From: Mollicutes bacterium
Lineage (GTDB): Bacteria; Bacillota_I; Bacilli_A; Izemoplasmatales; Izemoplasmataceae
Direction of reading: 5' to 3'
Assembly: GCA_003552275.1 (NCBI GenBank)
Contig: PUKL01000066.1
Coordinates: forward strand, 1 to 10,379
DNA: 10,379 nucleotides
In this document: piece by piece, positions 1 through 5,947 of the stretch
Layout: every line of letters starts with the position of its first letter
How positions within the stretch are numbered: the stretch's first letter is position 1
Position numbers and translations under genes: made by a program
Notes under the pieces: model-generated
What the model was told of the DNA's origin: nothing
The model's input: only the letters and a program-made list of their open reading frames with translations
Database searches by the model: none

Positions 1-310
1 GCACGAAAGGCAGCCCTTCGGCCAAGGCGTATCCCAACAGGGCCCGCTTGGGCTCCGGCGGCAGCGGACGCTCGACGATGATGCGGTCTTCTTCGTCCTC
101 GATCAAGGCGCCGTTGTTGAAAATCATGGGGCCTTTGAGGCCGAGACGCTCTATGAAAGGGCGGGCGAGGGCGACGGTGCGACCGGTCGCGAGAGCGATG
201 CGCACTCCCTCGTCGCTCAGCGCGTGGAGGGCGCGGACGGTCCTGTCGGTGATCTGCTTCTTCGGGGTGAGCAGGGTGTTGTCCAAATCGAACACGGCTA
301 GTCGTATCAT
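1..310 (-). CDS. Cof-type HAD-superfamily phosphatase, N-terminal part (cut by window edge)
   Basis: About 103 residues from the start are visible and the C-terminal part lies outside the window. The N-terminus carries HAD motif I as DLDNTLL (D8 nucleophile, D10 general acid/base), then an ATGRT segment near residue 42 matching the Cof-family form of motif II, and FNNGALI, the usual start of the Cof-type cap region. Cof proteins are cytoplasmic Mg2+-dependent phosphatases acting on sugar phosphates, flavin or other small phosphorylated metabolites; the substrate cannot be read from this part. Motif I has Asn where Gly is commoner (DxDGT), which is tolerated in the family. The ATG at 310 follows a GAGGAAGTG ribosome binding site at 325-317. 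The gene lies 51 bp downstream of tig with a terminator hairpin between, so it probably depends on read-through or on that hairpin being regulated; no separate promoter fits in the gap. Confidence 0.88.
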   Translation of the reverse strand, partial: MIRLAVFDLDNTLLTPKKQITDRTVRALHALSDEGVRIALATGRTVALARPFIERLGLKGPMIFNNGALIEDEEDRIIVERPLPPEPKRALLGYALAEGLPFV

Positions 311-326
311 CGGGTTCACTTCCTCA

Positions 327-353
327 AAAAACACTTCGCGAAGAAGTGTTTTT
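327..353 (-). terminator. Intrinsic terminator after tig, just before the HAD gene
   Basis: A perfect 11-bp inverted repeat (AAAAACACTTC at 327-337 and GAAGTGTTTTT at 343-353) has a 5-nt loop. On the minus strand the stem is followed by a run of T. It begins 8 nt past the tig stop and ends 16 nt before the HAD start codon. The hairpin is also symmetric enough to work on the plus strand. The upstream arm (348-340) could instead pair with the HAD ribosome binding site (325-317), see findings. Confidence 0.75.
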
Positions 354-361
354 CGGTCGTT

Positions 362-1696
362 CTATTTTGTTTCTTCTTCCTTGTCTTCTTGTTTCTCTTC
401 TTGGGAGACTTCTTCCATCTCCAGGTTGTCGACAAGGAAGTCGATGGTCTTTCTCATGATGACTTCCTGTTCGACGGCCGAGTCGGAGACTTGGCTTCTG
501 ACTTGTTCGACATCCATGTTGTGTTGTTCGGCGAGGTCCTTGATTTTCTTCTCGACCTCTTCTTCCGAAGCTTCGATGCCTTCCTTCGTGGCGATGGCGT
601 TGATGGTGAGATTGTAGCGGATGGATTTTTCGGCGTCTTCGGTCAGTTTCTTCTCGAAGGCCTCTTTGTCCATGCCGGTGAGCTGCAGGTAGGTGTCGAG
701 GTCGATGCCGTATTGTTGGGCTTGCCGCTTGGTGTTGTCCATCATGCGGTTCTTCTCTTCCTCGATCATCTCGTCGGCGATCTCCATTTCGGCGTTCTTG
801 CTCGCTTCACTCACGGCGAAATCGATGGCCTTGTTCTTGTTGGCTTCTTCTTTTTGTTCTTCCATGGACTTCTTCGTGTCTTCCTTCAAAGCATCGACAC
901 TATCGATGCCGTCACGGTCGAGGTCTTTCACGAAATCATCATTCAGTTCGGGTACGACCTTTTGTTTGATCTCGTGCAGTTTCACTTTGAAGACCGCTTC
1001 CTTGCCGGCGAGATGTTCGGCTTGATAGTCCTCGGGGAAGGTGACTTCGATGTCCTTTTCTTCGCCCGTCTTCATGCCGACCATCTTCTCTTCGAAGCCG
1101 GGGATGAAGCCGCCGCTGCCGATTTCGAGTTCGTGGTTCTCGGCTTTGCCGCCTTCAAAAGCTTCCCCGTCGATGAAGCCTTCGAAGTCAAAGACGGCGG
1201 TGTCGCCTTCTTCGAGTCCGCCTTCCTCTTTCACGACGAGTTCGGCGTTCTGTTCGCGGAGACGGTCGAGTTCCTTCTTGAGTTCCTCTTCACCGACCTC
1301 CACTTTCGGTTTCTCATACGTGAAACCTTTGTACTCGCCGAGTTCGACATCGGGGCGGACGGCGACGGTGGCCGTGTAGGTGAAAGGTTTTCCTTTTTCG
1401 ACTTTGTTCACATCAAAATCGATCTTGGGTTGGCTCACGACGGCGACGTCATGTTCATTGACGGCGTCGATGTAGGTCTGTTGGATGACATGTTGCAAGG
1501 CTTCTTCATAGAGGTTCTCGACACCCTTGTGTTGTTCATAGATCTTGCGGGTGACTTTGCCTTTGCGGAAGCCCTTGATCTCCACATCGTCCTTGATGCG
1601 TTCAAAAGCGTAATCGAGTCCTTCCTCGAACTTCTCCGGGGAGACCTCGATTTCAAGTTTCACACGTGATTTTCCTAAGTTTTCGATTTTTGCCAT
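362..1696 (-). CDS. tig: Trigger factor (ribosome-associated chaperone / peptidyl-prolyl isomerase)
   Basis: 444 residues, a normal length for trigger factor (about 430-450). The N-terminal ribosome-docking domain shows the signature GFRKGKV at residues 42-48, equivalent to the GFRxGK loop that binds ribosomal protein L23. A FKBP-type PPIase domain follows at about 160-245 (EGDTAVFDFEGFIDG, then GGFIPGFEE and the VTFPEDY segment), then a helical, charged C-terminal substrate-binding domain ending in a very acidic tail. Trigger factor meets nascent chains at the ribosome exit tunnel, delays misfolding and catalyses prolyl isomerisation. The ATG at 1696 follows CTCAGGAGG at 1718-1710, a rather long 13-nt spacing. 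A near-consensus promoter lies directly upstream (1734-1761) and a terminator directly downstream, so it can be a single-gene unit. ClpX often follows tig elsewhere; here a HAD phosphatase does. Confidence 0.97.
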   Translation of the reverse strand: MAKIENLGKSRVKLEIEVSPEKFEEGLDYAFERIKDDVEIKGFRKGKVTRKIYEQHKGVENLYEEALQHVIQQTYIDAVNEHDVAVVSQPKIDFDVNKVEKGKPFTYTATVAVRPDVELGEYKGFTYEKPKVEVGEEELKKELDRLREQNAELVVKEEGGLEEGDTAVFDFEGFIDGEAFEGGKAENHELEIGSGGFIPGFEEKMVGMKTGEEKDIEVTFPEDYQAEHLAGKEAVFKVKLHEIKQKVVPELNDDFVKDLDRDGIDSVDALKEDTKKSMEEQKEEANKNKAIDFAVSEASKNAEMEIADEMIEEEKNRMMDNTKRQAQQYGIDLDTYLQLTGMDKEAFEKKLTEDAEKSIRYNLTINAIATKEGIEASEEEVEKKIKDLAEQHNMDVEQVRSQVSDSAVEQEVIMRKTIDFLVDNLEMEEVSQEEKQEDKEEETK

Positions 1697-1733
1697 ATTC
1701 TTTTATAAACCTCCTGAGATTCGACTCCTATCA

Positions 1734-1761
1734 ATTATAACACATGGAGAATGAATGTAAA
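1734..1761 (-). promoter_or_regulatory. SigA-type promoter of tig
   Basis: On the minus strand TTTACA (1761-1756), a 16-nt spacer and TATAAT (1739-1734), preceded by TGTGT, so the -10 is of the extended TRTGnTATAAT kind. It ends 37 nt before the tig ATG. The same GTGTTATAAT core recurs before the RNase J gene and before the candidate small RNA. Confidence 0.8.
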
Positions 1762-1766
1762 CCGCT

Positions 1767-1812
1767 CCGCGACAGTTTCACATTTCGCGGAAACGGGACG
1801 TGTTCTTCGTCC
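1767..1812 (-). terminator. Two weak hairpins after the NUDIX gene (possible terminator)
   Basis: Directly after the NUDIX stop are two short inverted repeats: GGACG/CGTCC (1796-1800 with 1808-1812, 7-nt loop) and CCGCGA/TCGCGG (1767-1772 with 1785-1790, 12-nt loop). Only short T stretches follow, so these are poor intrinsic terminators, and some transcription of the RNase J-NUDIX unit may continue into tig. The second repeat lies just upstream of the tig -35 box and could equally be chance or a protein site. Confidence 0.25.
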
Positions 1813-1814
1813 GA

Positions 1815-2291
1815 TCAGATGCTGTGGAGGATGCCGATGAGTTCGCGGCGATGGATGTTGGCCGTGAAGATGTCGTCCGTCTCTTCCGACAGACGCCGCA
1901 AGCCTTCCTCGAGCGGAAGGAAGACGACCTCGAGGCCGAGGGAACGCTCCTCGGGAGTGAGTTCTTGCGGGGCGGGCGAGGTAGAAGCGAGTCGCGCCTT
2001 GAACATGTGATGGACCCAGACGGAATCCGTGAAACACTCCCGCAGAAGCAATGTCTTTTTCACAGCTTCGATCTCGTAGCCGGTCTCCTCTTTGACTTCC
2101 CGCCGCAAAGCATCAAGAAGGTCTTCCCCTTTTTTCACGCCGCCTCCGGGGAGGACATAGCGGTCCTTCTTCTTGAGATGAAGCAACAACAACGCACCGT
2201 CACGGACGATGACGGCGCGGACTCCTTCGTGTTTGGGCAGCTTGTCGGCCTTGGCGGCTTCATGTCCGTCTTGACGGATTTCGATCAGCAC
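1815..2291 (-). CDS. NUDIX hydrolase
   Basis: 158 residues from the chosen start. It has an exact Nudix box at residues 50-71: G50-x5-E56-x7-R64-E65-V66-x-E68-E69-x-G71, so the metal-binding glutamates are intact. NUDIX enzymes cleave a nucleoside diphosphate linked to another group; this sequence alone does not reveal whether the substrate is an oxidised nucleotide, a nucleotide sugar, a dinucleotide or 5'-triphosphate RNA. I chose the GTG at 2291 because AAGGAG lies 7 nt before it; an in-frame ATG at 2312 has no such site and would overlap the RNase J gene. The start is only 4 nt after the RNase J stop, and the ribosome binding site lies inside the last codons of that gene, so translation is probably coupled. 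The pairing with a 5'-3' exoribonuclease makes an RppH-like role attractive but unproven. Confidence 0.92.
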   Translation of the reverse strand: MLIEIRQDGHEAAKADKLPKHEGVRAVIVRDGALLLLHLKKKDRYVLPGGGVKKGEDLLDALRREVKEETGYEIEAVKKTLLLRECFTDSVWVHHMFKARLASTSPAPQELTPEERSLGLEVVFLPLEEGLRRLSEETDDIFTANIHRRELIGILHSI

Positions 2292-2295
2292 GTGA

Positions 2296-3969
2296 TCACT
2301 CCTTGTCCACATCGATGATGACGGGGATGACGATGGGTCTTCTGTCCGTGACCTTGTACAAATGGCGGCTCACGTCCTCGCGGAGTTTCTCCTTGAAGGA
2401 ACGGAAGTCGACGCGTTGTTTGTTCAGCGCTTGGCGGGCCACGTCCTCGTAGATCTCTTTCACTTTCTGGATCAAGGGTTCATTCTCTTTCATATAGACG
2501 AAACCACGGCTGACCACCTCGGCCGGTGACACCATCTTCTTCCGGCGGGTGTCGATGTGGCCGATGATGACCATGAGTCCGTCCTGCGAGAGGATCTCCC
2601 GATCCTTCAACACGACGTCGCCGACATCGCCTTCGAGGATGCCGTCGACGAGCACGTCACCGCTTTTCACCGTGTGCACAACGCCTTTGCAGGCGCCTTT
2701 TTCGAACCGGAGGACTTCACCGTTTTCGAGGGTGTGGACCTCGTCATCGGCGAAGCCGAGGTTCTTGGCGATCCGTCTCATGGCATAGAAATGGCGATGT
2801 TCGCCGACCACCGGCACGAAATATTTCGGCCGCAAGATGTTGGTGAGCAGCTTGATGTCTTCGCTCTTCGCATGGGCGGCGGGAAGGATTTCCTTCGGGA
2901 TGCGGAGGATATGGATGTCGTTCCTGTAGAGGATGTCGAGGGTGCGCGCGGCGATCTTCTCCGTGCCCGGCACGGGCGGGGTCATCATGATGACGTGGTC
3001 GTTCGCATCGAGGTGGATGAGCCGGTCGAGCTTGCGCACCATCCGCTGCAACATGTAGAAAGGCTCGTGCCTGTCGCCCGTCACGAGCACGACGGCGTCG
3101 GGGAGTTCGTTCTTGTTCTTTTCGTCGATGAAACGGAGTTTCAAGAGTTTCTCCTGCGGGATTTTCAACACCCCGAGATTCACGGCGATGTCGACCATCC
3201 GTTGGGCCTTCCGGCCGATGATGGCGATTTTGCGGTCGTGTCTCAAAGCGATGTCGACGACCTTCTGGATCCGGAAGATGTCGGTCGAGAAGGTGCTCAC
3301 GACGACGCGCTCGCCTTTTGTCGTGAGAAAGGCGCGATTCAGTTCGTGGTCGAGTTCCCGTCCCGTGTGGGAATAGCCGCTCTGTTCGGCGCCGAGGCTT
3401 TCGGACATCAGGGCGAGGACGTTCTTCCTCGCGATATGGGCGAGGCGTTCGAACGAGGTCGCATACGCCCGGTCGACGTTTTGGTCGAACGTGTAGTCGG
3501 GACTGTAGACGACAACGCCGTCGGGGGTCTCGAAAGCCATGCCGACACTGCCGGGGATGGAATGGGTCGTGCGATAGAAGGAGACCTCGACATCGCCGAA
3601 CTCGAGGACGGTGTCCTTGGTGATTTCGTGGAAAGTGCGTTTCTTGACGTCCGCTTCTTCCATGGCGTCCTTCAAGAGCGCCAGCGTGAAATAGGTGCCA
3701 TAGACCGGCACGTCGAACTCTTTCAAAAATTTCGGCACGGCCCCGATGTGGTCCTCGTGGCCGTGGGAGAGGAAAAGGCCGCGGATACGTTTGCCTTTCT
3801 CTTGCAGATGTTCGTAGTCGGGGAGGATGGCGTCGACGCCGTGGAGCTCGTCGGTGGGGTATTTCAATCCCGCATCCAGGATGAAGATGGCCTCGTCGAT
3901 CTCGAGACAGTACATGTTCTTGCCGTCTTCACCCTGACCCCCGAGTGCGTAGAAGTCGATTCGGGCCAT
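2296..3969 (-). CDS. RNase J-family metallo-beta-lactamase / beta-CASP ribonuclease
   Basis: 557 residues, the family length. Metal-site residues visible are H69-x-H71-x-D73-H74 (SHGHEDHIG), H136 (THSIPGS) and D158 (SPDYTFD). The beta-CASP part spans about 210-370 and a C-terminal domain ends with the usual RRPIVIPVI segment. RNase J enzymes are cytoplasmic 5'-3' exonucleases and endonucleases in mRNA turnover and rRNA maturation. Compared from memory with Bacillus RNase J1, several motifs differ: TGSQGEP is TGDRHEP (298-303), the SGH motif is AAH (364-366), SDS is SES, and motif C (PxHGEYR) is PVVGEHR with V388 in place of the metal-ligand His. Bacillus RNase J2 also lacks this His but additionally has an altered HxHxDH, which is intact here. 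I therefore do not assign rnjA or rnjB. The ATG at 3969 has CCAGGAGGC 7 nt upstream. The NUDIX gene follows in the same unit. Confidence 0.93.
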   Translation of the reverse strand: MARIDFYALGGQGEDGKNMYCLEIDEAIFILDAGLKYPTDELHGVDAILPDYEHLQEKGKRIRGLFLSHGHEDHIGAVPKFLKEFDVPVYGTYFTLALLKDAMEEADVKKRTFHEITKDTVLEFGDVEVSFYRTTHSIPGSVGMAFETPDGVVVYSPDYTFDQNVDRAYATSFERLAHIARKNVLALMSESLGAEQSGYSHTGRELDHELNRAFLTTKGERVVVSTFSTDIFRIQKVVDIALRHDRKIAIIGRKAQRMVDIAVNLGVLKIPQEKLLKLRFIDEKNKNELPDAVVLVTGDRHEPFYMLQRMVRKLDRLIHLDANDHVIMMTPPVPGTEKIAARTLDILYRNDIHILRIPKEILPAAHAKSEDIKLLTNILRPKYFVPVVGEHRHFYAMRRIAKNLGFADDEVHTLENGEVLRFEKGACKGVVHTVKSGDVLVDGILEGDVGDVVLKDREILSQDGLMVIIGHIDTRRKKMVSPAEVVSRGFVYMKENEPLIQKVKEIYEDVARQALNKQRVDFRSFKEKLREDVSRHLYKVTDRRPIVIPVIIDVDKE

Positions 3970-4009
3970 ATTAACGCCTCCTGGCGATTCGGTGTGGATG
4001 TTCGAACGT

Positions 4010-4020
4010 ATTATAACACA
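4010..4020 (-). promoter_or_regulatory. Extended -10 promoter of the RNase J gene
   Basis: TGTGTTATAAT on the minus strand (4020-4010), a full TRTGnTATAAT element ending 40 nt before the ATG. The -35 position (about 4033-4038) reads TCGGCA, a poor match, as is common for extended -10 promoters. That -35 position lies inside the inverted repeat at 4028-4049. Confidence 0.7.
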
Positions 4021-4027
4021 TCGAGGA

Positions 4028-4057
4028 CCGCCTGCCGAGACGGAGGCGGGGTTTTCT
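4028..4057 (+). terminator. G+C-rich hairpin with T tail between the RNase J gene and recU
   Basis: CCGCCT (4028-4033) pairs with AGGCGG (4044-4049), with a further CCG/CGG pair inside around an AGA loop and one bulged G. On the plus strand it is followed by GGTTTTCT, which has the form of an intrinsic terminator. No plus-strand gene ends here: upstream on this strand is only the antisense of RNase J. It could sit in a recU leader, stop antisense transcripts, or be a DNA site over the RNase J -35 region on the other strand. Confidence 0.4.
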
Positions 4058-4090
4058 ACGTCTTTTCATCTATGGTGGCGGCCGCGTTTG

Positions 4091-4099
4091 TGGTAGACT
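4091..4099 (+). promoter_or_regulatory. Possible extended -10 promoter of recU
   Basis: TGGTAGACT has the TGnTAnnnT form and ends 18 nt before the recU ATG, which would give a very short leader, as also seen before glgA and pdp. No good -35 box is visible. This is a weak match and recU might instead use a promoter further upstream, beyond the hairpin at 4028-4057. Confidence 0.3.
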
Positions 4100-4117
4100 G
4101 GATGTGAGGTGAGTCCC

Positions 4118-4696
4118 ATGGTCGATTATCCGATTCCCAAAAAGAAGCGTCCGAGTCGCAAAAAATCGCCCAAGCGCAACCGGGGCATGGCCCTGGAGAA
4201 ACTCGTGGACGAAGCCAACCGTTTCTATCTCGAACAAGACCGGGCCGTCATCCACAAGAAGCCCACCCCCATCCAGACCGTGCATGTCGATTACCCGGCC
4301 CGGGAGAAGGCGAAGATCACCGAAGCCTACTACCGAAAGCCCTCGACCACCGACTACAACGGCATCTACAAGGGCTTCTACATCGATTTCGACGTCAAAG
4401 AGACCAACCACAAGACCTCATATGCCTTGAAGAACGTCCATGACCACCAGATCGAACACCTCCGCCGCGTGAAGGACCACGGCGGTCTCGCCTTCCTCAT
4501 CATCCACATCAAAAAGGAGGATGCCTTCTTCCTCCTCCCCTTCGAGCGAATCGAGCCTTATCTCGCCCGGGCCGAAAGCGGGCGGAAATCGATGACCTTC
4601 GCCGAAATCGCCGCCGAAGGCTTCGAGATCGTTGAAGGCTACCGGCCGCGCCTGGACTACCTCAAGGCCGTCGACAGCTATCTCGACAACAAATGA
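4118..4696 (+). CDS. recU: Holliday junction resolvase RecU
   Basis: 192 residues; the Bacillus protein is about 206. RecU is the Firmicutes/Mollicutes enzyme that cuts four-way junctions during recombination repair and chromosome segregation and modulates RecA. Family blocks are clear: NRGM (21-24), VIHKKPTP (44-51), STTDYNGIYKG (76-86), the catalytic DFDVKET (90-96) and HDHQIEH (108-114). Aligned with Bacillus RecU, D79 matches D88 and K94 matches K103, but the metal-ligand Glu of DFEAKET (E101) is Asp here (D92, codon GAC). The N-terminus is a short basic stretch (KKKRPSRKK). I chose the ATG at 4118 because GAGGTGAG lies at 4106-4113; an in-frame GTG at 4109 falls inside that site. It is the only plus-strand gene here, divergent from the RNase J gene and tail-to-tail with glgC. 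The ponA partner common in bacilli is absent. Confidence 0.96.
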   Translation: MVDYPIPKKKRPSRKKSPKRNRGMALEKLVDEANRFYLEQDRAVIHKKPTPIQTVHVDYPAREKAKITEAYYRKPSTTDYNGIYKGFYIDFDVKETNHKTSYALKNVHDHQIEHLRRVKDHGGLAFLIIHIKKEDAFFLLPFERIEPYLARAESGRKSMTFAEIAAEGFEIVEGYRPRLDYLKAVDSYLDNK

Positions 4697-4725
4697 GACC
4701 ATCCGCCGGATGGTCTCTTTCTTTT
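4695..4725 (+). terminator. Terminator of recU (shared with the glgC end)
   Basis: A perfect 10-bp stem, GAGACCATCC (4695-4704) and GGATGGTCTC (4708-4717), with a 3-nt loop and then TTTCTTTT on the plus strand. The stem starts inside the recU stop codon. The convergent glgC stop is at 4726-4724, so the same hairpin follows glgC, but on the minus strand only a few T follow and termination there is expected to be weaker. Confidence 0.85.
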
Positions 4726-5947
4726 AACGCAGGGTGGTGCCGCTTTTGATGTGTTTTTCCTTGATAGAGCCCGTCGAGAAAATCCGGCAGTTTCTCTCCA
4801 TGACGGCGCCCTCGGGAACGGTGATCCCCTTCCCGATGACGTTCAGACCGCTCGCGAGGAGATCCGGTCGGTCCTTGTTCGGGGTGTAGTCGTCGCCGGA
4901 GCCGATGACGGCATTCTTGCCGATGACGACGTTCTTGTCGATGATCGCCCGTTCGATTCGCGCCCCCTCATGGACGGTGGTGTCGTTCAGGATCACGCTT
5001 TCCTTGACGACGGCGCCCGGGCGGATGTCGACGCCGGGGGAGAGGACACTCCGTTCCACGCTGCCGGCGACGATGGAACCGTTGGCGATGAGCGCTTGGC
5101 GGATGGTCGCTTTCGAGCCGATTTTCACGGCCGGGAGCTCTTCGCTCCTTGTATAGATCCGCCAATCCCTGTCATACATGTCCAAAGGGATCTTGTCGAC
5201 GGTCGAGGTCAACTCCAGATTGGCGTCCAGATAGGCGTCATAGGTCCCGACGTCCTTCCAATAATCCCGGAAGATGTGGGCATAGACCCCGTTGCCGAGC
5301 AGTCTCGGGATGACATGCTTGCCGAAATCGAGGTCTTCTTCCTCCATCTCTTCGAGCACGCGCACGAGCACATCGGTGTCGAAGACATAGATCCCCATCG
5401 AGGCGAGGTTGCTCGGCGGGTCTTCGGGTTTTTCCGCGAATTCCACGATACGGCCGTCTTTTGCCGTCTTCATGATGCCGAAGCGACTCGCGTCCTCCCA
5501 AGGGACCTCCTGCACGGCGATGGTGAGTTTGGCGTCCTTTTCTTCATGCGTCGCGAGCATCTTGCGATAGTCCATCTTGTAGACGTGGTCACCCGAGAGG
5601 ATGAGGACCCTTTTCGCGTTCGAGCGTCTGATGTAGTCGAGGTTCTGGCGGACCGAATCGGCCGTGCCCGCATACCATTTCTTGTACGGCTGCAACAAGG
5701 TGAGTTTGGTGTCACGGCGGTCGAGGTCCCAGGCCTTGCCCACGCCGATGTGTTCATTCAGGCTCAAGGGAAGGTATTGCGTCAGGATGGCGATGTTGTA
5801 GATGCCCGAGTTGGAACAGTTGCTCAGGGTGAAATCGATGATGCGGTACTTTCCGGCGAAGGGCACGGCGGGTTTCACCCTCTTCTCGCTCAAAATGTCG
5901 AGTCGGGAGCCCCTTCCGCCGGCGAGGATGAGTGCCAACGTCTCCAT
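4724..5947 (-). CDS. glgC: Glucose-1-phosphate adenylyltransferase (ADP-glucose pyrophosphorylase)
   Basis: 407 residues. GlgC makes ADP-glucose from ATP and glucose 1-phosphate, the committed step of bacterial glycogen synthesis. The N-terminal nucleotidyltransferase domain has LILAGGRGSRL (7-16), the KPAVPFAGKYRIIDF block (25-39), WYAGTADSVRQN (91-102), the catalytic Asp in LSGDHVYKMDY (D120) and the sugar-phosphate-binding FAEKP (K173). The C-terminal third (about 290-395) is the left-handed beta-helix with repeated hexapeptide-like turns. The start is taken as the ATG at 5947, 6 nt after AAGGAGG; another ATG one codon upstream is only 3 nt from it. The start overlaps the glgA stop by one base (TGATG), so the two are translationally coupled. 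No glgD paralogue, glgB or phosphorylase gene is in the window. The lack of an adjacent glgD suggests a homotetramer rather than the GlgCD form of some bacilli, but glgD could lie elsewhere. Confidence 0.96.
   Translation of the reverse strand: METLALILAGGRGSRLDILSEKRVKPAVPFAGKYRIIDFTLSNCSNSGIYNIAILTQYLPLSLNEHIGVGKAWDLDRRDTKLTLLQPYKKWYAGTADSVRQNLDYIRRSNAKRVLILSGDHVYKMDYRKMLATHEEKDAKLTIAVQEVPWEDASRFGIMKTAKDGRIVEFAEKPEDPPSNLASMGIYVFDTDVLVRVLEEMEEEDLDFGKHVIPRLLGNGVYAHIFRDYWKDVGTYDAYLDANLELTSTVDKIPLDMYDRDWRIYTRSEELPAVKIGSKATIRQALIANGSIVAGSVERSVLSPGVDIRPGAVVKESVILNDTTVHEGARIERAIIDKNVVIGKNAVIGSGDDYTPNKDRPDLLASGLNVIGKGITVPEGAVMERNCRIFSTGSIKEKHIKSGTTLR

Noticed and set aside
2289..2312. Longer NUDIX start at the ATG at 2312
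   Set aside because: It would overlap the RNase J gene by 17 bases without a ribosome binding site, while the GTG at 2291 has AAGGAG at ideal spacing.
2557..4107. 516-codon open frame on the plus strand opposite the RNase J gene; similar long antisense frames at 8487-10199, 5932-7254, 4751-5974 and 389-1669
   Set aside because: Each mirrors a well-identified minus-strand gene in the complementary frame. The G+C-rich codon choice of the real genes avoids codons whose complement is a stop, so long antisense frames arise by chance. The encoded proteins show no recognisable domain, and their starts lack good ribosome binding sites that I can see.
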